Below, one piece after another: positions 34,038-41,167 of a DNA stretch of 64,000 nucleotides. The first letter of the stretch is position 1; the number at the start of each line of letters is the position of its first letter. The notes under the pieces are model-generated. The model did no database searches and had not been told where the DNA came from. It saw nothing but the letters and a program-made list of their open reading frames with translations. The DNA is from Vulcaniibacterium tengchongense (GTDB lineage Bacteria > Pseudomonadota > Gammaproteobacteria > Xanthomonadales > Xanthomonadaceae). The stretch spans positions 248,001-312,000 of the forward strand of contig NZ_RKQN01000002.1 in NCBI RefSeq assembly GCF_003814555.1, given 5' to 3'. Position numbers and translations under genes: made by a program.

Positions 34038-34517
34038 TCAGCCCTCCAAGGGGCCACTACCGGAAGTGATCGTCGCCTCGAATGCCCAGCGCAATGCCTC
34101 GGTATCTACCATGGCGTGGTGTCGCCGTACCTTGGCGTGCGGACGATTCTCCAAATACTCCTCGATCCGCGTCAGCACGTCTCCGAAGGTGGCCAACATA
34201 TATCGGTACGGGACTGCTGAAGGCAGGTCTTGCTGGCCAAAGCCCCTGAGGGCGTGCGATAGCAGGATGAAGTCCAAATCACTGTCGGCAATCAGGAGCG
34301 GATCTTTCAAGGACGCCAGGAAGACACGTAGTTCCTTGAAGAAGGCTCCGTCCGGAAGCGCGGATGGCCCGACCTCGCGCACAAAGTTCGACGGAGCTTT
34401 GGGCAGTGGAGTGCGCTCCGCGTAAAAGCGGTGCTGACCATCCTGCGTTACTAATGCCAGGCTGACCAATTCGCGCGTGGTCTCGTTTTCCCACTCGACG
34501 TCGACGAACACGCGCAT
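34038..34517 (-). CDS. 3'-5' exoribonuclease-like protein (Rv2179c-type)
   Basis: A 159-residue protein resembling Rv2179c-like DEDD exoribonucleases. N-terminal MRVFVDVEWENETTRELVSL carries the first acidic pair (D-x-E), followed by FYAERTPLP. A middle DSDLDFILLSHAL supplies a further Asp. The C-terminal HHAMVDTEALRWAFE fits the H-x-A-x-x-D-A-x-x-LR end motif, with His and Asp. The length matches the family. It lies 31 bp downstream of an antitoxin-like gene on the same strand. The catalytic assignment is by motif only. Confidence 0.72.
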   Translation of the reverse strand: MRVFVDVEWENETTRELVSLALVTQDGQHRFYAERTPLPKAPSNFVREVGPSALPDGAFFKELRVFLASLKDPLLIADSDLDFILLSHALRGFGQQDLPSAVPYRYMLATFGDVLTRIEEYLENRPHAKVRRHHAMVDTEALRWAFEATITSGSGPLEG

Positions 34518-34548
34518 TCTCTACCTCTACAAGGCGTCGCGGGCCCTT

Positions 34549-34749
34549 TCAGGCCCTATCTCCGTCGGTTATCGGGCCCGCGCTATTGAACACAGGTTTC
34601 AGGCCAAGCCATGCCCACGCCATCAGTTGTGCGTGAGAAATCGTCCGACCTGCCTCTACGTCGGCCAGCCCGGCGAGTGTCTGCTGATGCTTCTCTTCAT
34701 CCGATAACTCCGGCACGCACGTGATCAGGTCGCGATCAGATTGGTCCAT
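34549..34749 (-). CDS. antitoxin-like small protein (RHH/ParD-RelB type)
   Basis: A 66-residue protein. The segment QQTLAGLADVEAGRTISHAQ, then LMAWA, matches the end of many type II antitoxins (xxGLADVxAGRVxxHxxVxxWAxSLG). The C-terminus here diverges (WLGLKPVFNSAGPI) and lacks the usual tail. No RelE/ParE toxin follows. The exoribonuclease-like gene comes next, 31 bp away. It is either an orphan antitoxin or part of a non-canonical pair. Confidence 0.55.
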   Translation of the reverse strand: MDQSDRDLITCVPELSDEEKHQQTLAGLADVEAGRTISHAQLMAWAWLGLKPVFNSAGPITDGDRA

Positions 34750-34891
34750 GCTTAGGACTCCACCCGTTCTTCCGGGATCACTATACCCACGGGATGGTTG
34801 CCAGAGGTTGGATCACCCTGTAGCTGGCAATCACCCATCGATGGCTGCTTCCGGCCAACAGCCGACATCGGCACCACGTTCGTAGTCGATA

Positions 34892-35413
34892 TTATTTGCG
34901 AGGTTCCGACGGGCCCTGGCTGTATTCGTCGTCGCTCACGTGCTCCATCCATGTCACGACTTTTGCATCGAGCGCTTCCTGAATCGCGATGTGCGTCATC
35001 GCGGTCGTTGGCGTGGCGCCATGCCAGTGACGATGGCCGGGCGGGCACCAGATGATGTCGCCGGCGTTGATCTCGACGACTGGTTCGCCTTCGCACTGCG
35101 TCCAGCCTTTTCCGGATGTGACGATCAGCGTCTGCCCCAGCGGATGGCTGTGCCACGCGGTGCGCGCGCCCGGTTCGAAAGTTACGGTTGCACCCGCCAC
35201 GCGCGAGGGTGCTTCCCTCTGGAACTGCATGTCGATCCTGACGTTGCCGGTGAAGTATTCCGCAGGACCTTTGCTGGAGGGGAGGGATCCGTTTCGATCG
35301 ATGTGCATGGTGTCGGCTCCTCTGGATGATGCGAGCGAGAATGGAATCTGTCCCAGGCTGGCGACGGCAAAGGCCAGCACTGACGACAGCAGGCGTGGTT
35401 TCGAAATTTGCAT
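34892..35413 (-). CDS. exported cupin-domain protein
   Basis: A 173-residue protein that starts at ATG 35411-35413. A signal peptide (res. 1-33) is followed by a single cupin domain: GARTAWHSHPLGQTLIVTSG (motif 1 with His, His and a Gln/Glu) and GDIIWCPPGHRHWHGATPT (motif 2 with His). It could bind a metal and act on small phenolics or lactones. Last gene of the LysR-divergent operon that starts at 38297. Confidence 0.85.
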   Translation of the reverse strand: MQISKPRLLSSVLAFAVASLGQIPFSLASSRGADTMHIDRNGSLPSSKGPAEYFTGNVRIDMQFQREAPSRVAGATVTFEPGARTAWHSHPLGQTLIVTSGKGWTQCEGEPVVEINAGDIIWCPPGHRHWHGATPTTAMTHIAIQEALDAKVVTWMEHVSDDEYSQGPSEPRK

Positions 35414-35466
35414 GGAATCTCCTGGGCCAAGTGTTCTCGGCAACGTGACGGGTCGGATTACTCGGA

Positions 35467-35985
35467 TTACTGCTCCGAAAAAACAACACGGCTGCTGCCG
35501 CGCCCCAGTACCCGGCTCACATCTTCGGGATCCTCCACGCGACCCAGGCGGGTGTAGGCGTAGGAGGAGCGGAAAGTCTTGTAGAACACGACCACCGTGC
35601 TGGCGCCGTAAAGCATCAGGTCGCCGTTGTGGATTGTTCCGGGCCGGCTGGCATCGGTGGGCAGCGGTTGCGATACACCGGCGTGTTTCTCGTTGCCGTT
35701 GAGTTCGGCCATCTCCAGGGTCACGGGCAGCCGTGCTGCGAATGCCTTCGCGGCATCGGTATCCGCCAGGGTGACGGAGAAGCGGCGTTCGCCGACGGTC
35801 ATCCACATGCGGGTTCTCTCCTGTGTGGTGGAAGCTCCGGGTACGTCTTGAGTGACAACATTCGATGTCTGCCGCTCGGAAGCCCTGCAACCGCCGAGCA
35901 TCAGCATACCGGGCACCAGGACCAGCGCGTGCAGGCTTGCTTGCTTCAACAATCGGATTGTGGACCGCAAGGTGTTAAGCGACAT
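35467..35985 (-). CDS. cyclophilin-like-fold lipoprotein
   Basis: A 172-residue protein with a lipobox LMLGGC (Cys near 32), so membrane-anchored. The domain MWMTVGERRFSVTLADTDAA, then KAFAARLPVTLEMAELNGNE, with LMLYGASTVVVFYKTFRSSYAYTRLG, is the bacterial cyclophilin-like (TM1367/PF18050) fold. That fold lacks proven peptidyl-prolyl isomerase activity. It is found together with cupins, aldo/keto reductases and hydrolases in LysR-controlled clusters, as here. It follows the MFS gene by 23 bp. Confidence 0.8.
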   Translation of the reverse strand: MSLNTLRSTIRLLKQASLHALVLVPGMLMLGGCRASERQTSNVVTQDVPGASTTQERTRMWMTVGERRFSVTLADTDAAKAFAARLPVTLEMAELNGNEKHAGVSQPLPTDASRPGTIHNGDLMLYGASTVVVFYKTFRSSYAYTRLGRVEDPEDVSRVLGRGSSRVVFSEQ

Positions 35986-36008
35986 GAGACGTTCCTGCTC
36001 GGCGATGC

Positions 36009-37220
36009 TCAGGCGACTTGCGATGCTGTTGCGCGCGACGTAAGCAGGGTCAGGAGTGCACCCAGCAGCAGTACGACCGCGCTCGCGACAAAGGTGCTTC
36101 GGTAACCGCTGCTGTCGAAGAACATCCCGCCTGCGGTCGATCCCAACGCGATAGCCAACTGGACTACTGCGACCATCAGGCCACCGCCTGCTTCGGCATC
36201 GTCGGGCATCATGGCGGCGATCCAACTCCACCAGCCCACGGGCGCCGCGGTTGCCAGCAATCCCCATAAGGCGAGCAGGGCAGCGACGGCGCCGACCGAT
36301 CCACCGAAGGGAATCAGGTTCAATGCAAGCGCTGCCATCAGTACGGGAATGACGATCAATACCCGATACACGCCGCGCTTGAGGACGACGCCAATCATCG
36401 CGGTGCCGATGAAACCAGCCACGCCGATGGCCAGGAGGATCAACGACAGCGTGGACACATTCACGTGCGTTACCGTTTCCAGGAACGGCCGCACATACGT
36501 GAACAACGCGAACTGCCCCATGAAGAACGCGCCGCAGGCAGCCATGCCGAGCACGATGGTTCGACGCTTGAGCAGCCCGAACACATTGGCGGACTTGTTG
36601 CCGCGCGATGCTGACATCGTGGGCAAACTGATCCACTGCCAAGCGAGCGCGATGGCGGCCACCGGAATCAGGCAGAAGAATGCACCACGCCAGCCAATGA
36701 TTGAACCCAGATAGCTGCCCAGAGGTGCAGCGATCACCGTCGCCAGCGCATTTCCACCATTGAAGATGGCCAACGCACGTGGAACCTGTGCGGCGGGCAC
36801 GAGGCGCATTGCAGTGGCGGCGGACATCGACCAGAAACCACCGATCACCACGCCGATCAACGCGCGACCGATCATGTAAACGGCGTAGTTCGGCGCCAGC
36901 GCAACCACCGCGCCGGATACGGCCATCAGGCCGGTCAGCAACAGCAGCAGCGTCTTGCGGTCCATGCGGCCCGCCAATGCGGAGAGCGACAAGCTCGTCA
37001 GTACCGCGAACGCACCGGAAATGGCGATCCCGTAACCGGCCGCGCCTTCGCTGACGTGCAAGTCGGTGGCCATCGGCGTCAACAGAGTGACGGGCATGAA
37101 TTCCGAGGCAATCAACGCGAACACGCACAGCGTCATGGCGAAGACGCCGCCCCAATGAGCGCGGCGTGCGCTTGCCTGATGCTGGCCGGCGTCCACAGCG
37201 ATGTTGATGGCGGCGCTCAT
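36009..37220 (-). CDS. MFS transporter, NepI/YdhP-like
   Basis: A 403-residue 12-TM protein. Features: FALIASEFMPVTLLTPMATD in TM1 with the SEFMPVxLLTP motif of NepI-like exporters, GRMDRKTLLLLLTGL in the TM2-3 loop, and GRALIGVVIGGFWSMSAATA in TM4. The gene is less GC-rich than most of the window. Second gene in the operon; expected to export a small aromatic or nucleoside-like compound. The substrate is not determined. Confidence 0.87.
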   Translation of the reverse strand: MSAAINIAVDAGQHQASARRAHWGGVFAMTLCVFALIASEFMPVTLLTPMATDLHVSEGAAGYGIAISGAFAVLTSLSLSALAGRMDRKTLLLLLTGLMAVSGAVVALAPNYAVYMIGRALIGVVIGGFWSMSAATAMRLVPAAQVPRALAIFNGGNALATVIAAPLGSYLGSIIGWRGAFFCLIPVAAIALAWQWISLPTMSASRGNKSANVFGLLKRRTIVLGMAACGAFFMGQFALFTYVRPFLETVTHVNVSTLSLILLAIGVAGFIGTAMIGVVLKRGVYRVLIVIPVLMAALALNLIPFGGSVGAVAALLALWGLLATAAPVGWWSWIAAMMPDDAEAGGGLMVAVVQLAIALGSTAGGMFFDSSGYRSTFVASAVVLLLGALLTLLTSRATASQVA

Positions 37221-37262
37221 GGTTCGTGATGTCCGGTTACTGGAACGGGCCGATGACAGTCC

Positions 37263-38297
37263 TCACTCGGCCGCGAGGTTCTGCTTGAAGAAGGCCGCCA
37301 ACTTGTCGAAAGGAATGAGATCCGTGCGGTCGTAGAGGTCGACGTGACCCGCGTCCTTCACCCAATAGAGTTCCTTCGGTTGGCCGGCCAGGCGGTAGGC
37401 TTCCTCACTGAATTCCTTCGAGTGCGCCTGATCGCCGGCGATGAACAACATCGGGCGCGGCGAGATCGTCGCAATGTCGTTGAACGGGTAGAAGTTCATG
37501 AACTTGACGTTGCTGGTGAGCGTCGGATGCGTCGTCAGCGCGGGGGAAGAACTCGCCGGCGTGAACTCGCCGCGGGGCGTGCGGTAGAAGTCGTAGAACT
37601 CGCGCTGGATCGGATGCGTGTTCGCATCGAGCTGGTGCACGGTGCCGCCGGTGTATTTCGTCGCCCCACCTTCTGCTTCGACCCAGCGCTGCTGCGCCGC
37701 TTCGGCGATGATCGCCTTGCGCTGTTCGAGGGTCTGCGAGTGGTTCAGGGCATCGCGTGTCGCCGCACCCATGTCGTACATGCTCACGGTCGCGATCGCC
37801 TTCATGCGCGGGTCGATCTTGGCCGCGCTGATCACGAAGCTGCCGCTTCCGCAGATGCCGAGCACGCCGATGCGCTCACGATCAACGAAAGACTGCGTGC
37901 CAAGGTAATCCACCGCCGCGCTGAAGGCTTCGGCGTAGATGTCCGGTGCGACCACGTTCCGCGGCTGGCCTTCGCTCTCGCCCCAGAACGACTGGTCGAT
38001 CGCCAGGGTGATGAAACCCTGTTCGGCCAGCTTCTGCGCGTAAAGGTTCGAGCTTTGCTCCTTCACCGCGCCCATCGGGTGCCCGACGATGATCGCGGGA
38101 TACCTGACTCCCGGCTTCCTGTCCTTGGGCAGGAACAGATTGCCCACGATCTTCATGCGGTACTGGTTGTCGAAGGAGACCTTTTCCGTGGTGAGCTGGT
38201 TGCTGGTGTAGAAGTTGTTCGCGCCGTGGGACATGTCGGCTCCAGTGGCAATGAGGGGACTGATCAACAGCGCGCTGAGCGCCAGAAGCTTCTTCAT
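37263..38297 (-). CDS. exported alpha/beta hydrolase, dienelactone-hydrolase-like
   Basis: A 344-residue protein that starts at ATG 38295-38297. Signal peptide about residues 1-20. The alpha/beta fold has YPAIIVGHPMGAVKEQSSNLYA, FITLAIDQSFWGESEGQP, nucleophile elbow LGICGSGSFV, GDQAHSKEF and GHVDLYD. The nucleophile position is Cys (GICGSG), as in dienelactone hydrolases, not Ser. With Asp in GDQ and His in GHVD the triad is complete. First gene of the operon, divergent from LysR. Confidence 0.86.
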   Translation of the reverse strand: MKKLLALSALLISPLIATGADMSHGANNFYTSNQLTTEKVSFDNQYRMKIVGNLFLPKDRKPGVRYPAIIVGHPMGAVKEQSSNLYAQKLAEQGFITLAIDQSFWGESEGQPRNVVAPDIYAEAFSAAVDYLGTQSFVDRERIGVLGICGSGSFVISAAKIDPRMKAIATVSMYDMGAATRDALNHSQTLEQRKAIIAEAAQQRWVEAEGGATKYTGGTVHQLDANTHPIQREFYDFYRTPRGEFTPASSSPALTTHPTLTSNVKFMNFYPFNDIATISPRPMLFIAGDQAHSKEFSEEAYRLAGQPKELYWVKDAGHVDLYDRTDLIPFDKLAAFFKQNLAAE

Positions 38298-38429
38298 GGG
38301 ATCTCCGCTTGGGACTCCCGGATCAGGAGGCGGGACCATTGTCCGTGTGGGCGATCTGTTTGATTAGGTGATGAATCCTTTTAGGCACTATTAGTTCTGC
38401 TAACCAATAGGCTGTGCCACACTCGTCCC

Positions 38430-39314
38430 ATGTCACGCCGCAACCTCAACGATCTACTGGCTTTCGTCACCGTGGCCCGGGAGGGGAGCTTCACCCGCGC
38501 GGGCGCTGTCCTGGGCGTGTCGCAGTCGGCGCTCAGTCAGGCCATTAAGGCGCTCGAGGAGCGGCTGGAGATCCGCTTGCTGAACCGGACCACGCGCAGC
38601 GTGTCGCCGACACCCGCGGGCGAACGGCTGCTATCTGCCATCGGTAACCGCTTCGACGAGATCGAGGCCGAGCTGGATGCGCTCACGGAATTGCGGGACA
38701 AACCGGCCGGCTCGGTCCGCATCACCAGCGGCGACCACGTCCTGCGGACGATCCTCTTGCCCAAGCTGCTGCCGGTGATGCATCGCTATCCGGACATCCA
38801 CATCGAATTCGATGTGAGCTATGGATTCCGCGACATCGTGGCTGACCGCTTCGATGCCGGCGTTCGCCTGGGCGAGAGCATCGACAGGGACATGATCGCC
38901 ATGCCCATCAGTCCGAAGTTGCGAATGGCCGCGGTTGCTTCGCCTTGCTACTTCGAAAAGCACCCGGTGCCGAAAGTCCCCGAGGACTTGCAGCGGCACA
39001 ACTGCATCAACATCCGCTTCCCGTCGGGCGGTGTGTATGTGTGGGAGTTCGAGCGTCGCGGCCGAGAGGTGAAGGTGCGCGTCGAGGGACAGGCGATCTT
39101 CAATACCTCGCCTCATATCGTGCTCGCGGCACTTGACGGGCTGGGTATCGCGTTCCTGCCGGAAGAAGAGTTCGCGCCGCACATCGAAGAAGGGCGACTG
39201 GTTCGCGTGCTGCAGGACTGGTGCCCACCGTTTGCCGGGTACCACCTTTATTACCCGAGCCGCCGCCAGCATTCGCCTGCGTTCTCGCTCGTCGTGGACG
39301 CACTACGGATGTAA
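38430..39314 (+). CDS. LysR family transcriptional regulator
   Basis: A 294-residue protein. The HTH is MSRRNLNDLLAFVTVAREGS, then TRAGAVLGVSQSALSQAIKALE; the effector domain has GSVRITSGDHVLRTILLPKL and GLGIAFLPEEEFAPHI. It is divergent from the hydrolase-MFS-cyclophilin-cupin operon. The 132-bp intergenic region holds TTAG-N5-CTAA (near 38389-38401), a candidate LTTR operator. It probably activates the operon in response to a small effector. Confidence 0.9.
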   Translation: MSRRNLNDLLAFVTVAREGSFTRAGAVLGVSQSALSQAIKALEERLEIRLLNRTTRSVSPTPAGERLLSAIGNRFDEIEAELDALTELRDKPAGSVRITSGDHVLRTILLPKLLPVMHRYPDIHIEFDVSYGFRDIVADRFDAGVRLGESIDRDMIAMPISPKLRMAAVASPCYFEKHPVPKVPEDLQRHNCINIRFPSGGVYVWEFERRGREVKVRVEGQAIFNTSPHIVLAALDGLGIAFLPEEEFAPHIEEGRLVRVLQDWCPPFAGYHLYYPSRRQHSPAFSLVVDALRM

Positions 39315-39516
39315 TGACTGGTTATAGCAGCAGGGCAACTGGTCGTCCTCGCTGCTAACCGAGTCACGTAGTGCCGGATCGGATTCCCCAAGCCAGGCCA
39401 TCGGTCAGTACGACGCTTGCGTCTTCTGCATCCACCACTAGCGCCTTATGGGTGCCGAACTAGTGGCTTTTGGGTATCCCCACAAACGTCGACTCGAACC
39501 GCCTCGTCTCGGTGGC

Positions 39517-40317
39517 TTACCCGCACTTGCTGTACCCGCAGTTCAAGCACGTCGCGCAGCCGTCCATGATCACCACCGCCTTGGTGCTGCACTTGTGGCA
39601 CATGGTGGCGCTGGGCGGGAAGCTGGCGCCTTCGCCGGTGACTTCGACGTCCTCCGTGCGCGGGGCCTCGGCGACCTTCGGTTCGGGGAACAGGTCGCCG
39701 GCGGGGGCGCCGCTTACGTCAGTGTTTTTTTTTGAGCGGGCCTCGTAGGCGGCGCGCTTCTCGGCGATGAGGGCGCGCTGCGCCTCGCTCATCTCGGGAT
39801 CGTGCAGCAGGCCGATCGACTTCAGATGGTCCTCCACGATCGTGCCCAATTCGGCGACCAGCGACGGCATGTACACGCCGCCGGGCTTCCAGTAGCCGCC
39901 CTTCGGGTCGAACACGGCCTTCATCTCGTCCACCAGGAAGGTGACGTCACCGCCCTTGCGGAACACCGCGGACATGATGCGGGTGAGCGCGACGATCCAC
40001 TGGAAGTGGTCCATGTTCTTCGAGTTGATGAAGATCTCGAAGGGACGGCGCAGCTCGTGTTCGGTGCCAGCGTTGAGCACGATGTCGTTGATGGTGACGT
40101 ACAGCGCGTGTTCGAACAGCGGCGACTTGATCTTGTAGGTGGAGCCGACCAGCACGTCGGGGCGCTCGATGCGCTCGTGCATCTGGATGACGTCGGCCGT
40201 GGGCAGCGGTTCGGCCGCGGGCACGGCGGCGGGCGCGCTCCTGGCGGCCTCCTTCGCCTTGTCTTCCGGGGTGACGACGCTGTAGCCCTTGATTTTCTTC
40301 TCGATCTTGACGGCCAT
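39517..40317 (-). CDS. nrdJb: class II ribonucleotide reductase, C-terminal subunit NrdJb
   Basis: A 266-residue protein that starts at ATG 40315-40317. Its TSCPD-type domain (YKIKSPLFEHALYVTINDIV, then RRPFEIFINSKNMDHFQWIV) is the part fused to the catalytic domain in single-chain NrdJ. The C-terminus MCHKCSTKAVVIMDGC, then ATCLNCGYSKCG, carries the Cys pairs that reduce the active site. P. aeruginosa has the same split into NrdJa and NrdJb. The coding strand has a run of nine A at about residue 195, just before the Cys tail. Confidence 0.88.
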   Translation of the reverse strand: MAVKIEKKIKGYSVVTPEDKAKEAARSAPAAVPAAEPLPTADVIQMHERIERPDVLVGSTYKIKSPLFEHALYVTINDIVLNAGTEHELRRPFEIFINSKNMDHFQWIVALTRIMSAVFRKGGDVTFLVDEMKAVFDPKGGYWKPGGVYMPSLVAELGTIVEDHLKSIGLLHDPEMSEAQRALIAEKRAAYEARSKKNTDVSGAPAGDLFPEPKVAEAPRTEDVEVTGEGASFPPSATMCHKCSTKAVVIMDGCATCLNCGYSKCG

Positions 40318-40430
40318 CGGCCTTGCTCCTGGTGCCGGCCCGCGCCGGCGTGTCGTTCTGGGTAGTGCGGAATGCGGCGGGTGCGTGCCGCGCCCTCTCC
40401 CGCCGCGCGGGAGAGGGACGGGCATGACGC

Positions 40431-40931
40431 TTACCTGCGCGCGGCCTTCTTCGCCGGCGCCTTGCGGACCGCGGCCTCCTTCGCCGCCTTGGCGGCCGGG
40501 GCCTTCTTCGCGGTCCGCGCGGCGGCCTGCTTCGTGGCCTTCTTGGCGGCGATCTTCTTGGCCGGGGTCTTCTTCGCGGCCTTCTTCACCGGCGACTTGG
40601 CCGCGGTCTTCCTGGCGGCGGCCTTTCTCGCGGCGGTCGTCGGCGCCGCCTTCCTGGCGGCCGTCTTGCCTGCGGCCTTCTTGGCCGGCTTCTTCTTCGC
40701 CCGCAGCTCGGCGGCGTCCTTCTTCGCCTTGGCCGAGGCGTTGGCGAGCTTCTTCCTGGCGCCGCCGACGGCCTTCTTCACGGTCTTGCGCGCCTTGGTC
40801 GCGGTGGTCTTCACCGCCTCGACGGCACTTTCGGCGCGCTCGACCACCACGCTGCCGAAGGTGCTGGCGGTGTCTCGTACGGTCTCGACGGCGTGCGACA
40901 GGGTCGCCGTCACTCCGTTGCCATTGCTCAT
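40431..40931 (-). CDS. histone H1-like/AlgP-type DNA-binding protein
   Basis: A 166-residue protein. The N-terminal 50 residues (VTATLSHAVETVRDTASTFG) are helical. The rest is a Lys/Ala/Pro repeat of the KKAAxKTAARKAA type, as in AlgP and eukaryotic H1 tails. Very basic, expected to bind DNA or RNA. It lies between nrdJb and nrdJa on the same strand, with gaps of 113 and 236 bp, so it may be part of the same expression unit or separate. Confidence 0.85.
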   Translation of the reverse strand: MSNGNGVTATLSHAVETVRDTASTFGSVVVERAESAVEAVKTTATKARKTVKKAVGGARKKLANASAKAKKDAAELRAKKKPAKKAAGKTAARKAAPTTAARKAAARKTAAKSPVKKAAKKTPAKKIAAKKATKQAAARTAKKAPAAKAAKEAAVRKAPAKKAARR

Positions 40932-41167
40932 GTGCCCTCCTGAACGGGCGTCAGGTTGCGGTGACAGGTTGCGGTAATCGGGGTTGCGCGAGCGATGCTA
41001 TACCTGTGGCGCGTGCGCGGCGGCTGAATGCGCGCCACGCCCGGGGCCGGAAAAGCGAATCGCGGAAACGGCCCGGGTTCCGCGCGGAGGCGGTGCGGCC
41101 GCCTCCCTCCGCTGGCGCTCCCGACGCCGTGGGTTCCCGCTTCGCGGGAACGCCGGCGGCGGGAGCC

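Noticed and set aside
34549-34749. A RelE/ParE toxin partner for the antitoxin-like gene
   Set aside because: All frames on both sides were read; none shows a RelE/ParE-like sequence.
34846-34880. Minus-strand MSAVGRKQPS start, resembling a dispersed palindromic repeat of xanthomonads
   Set aside because: The similarity is from memory, only one copy is in the window, and the short ORF has no further support.
39320-39361. Inverted repeat at the right edge of the lower-GC segment as a tRNA or attachment site
   Set aside because: The arms do not make a cloverleaf and no CCA end or anticodon loop can be drawn; kept only as an edge repeat.
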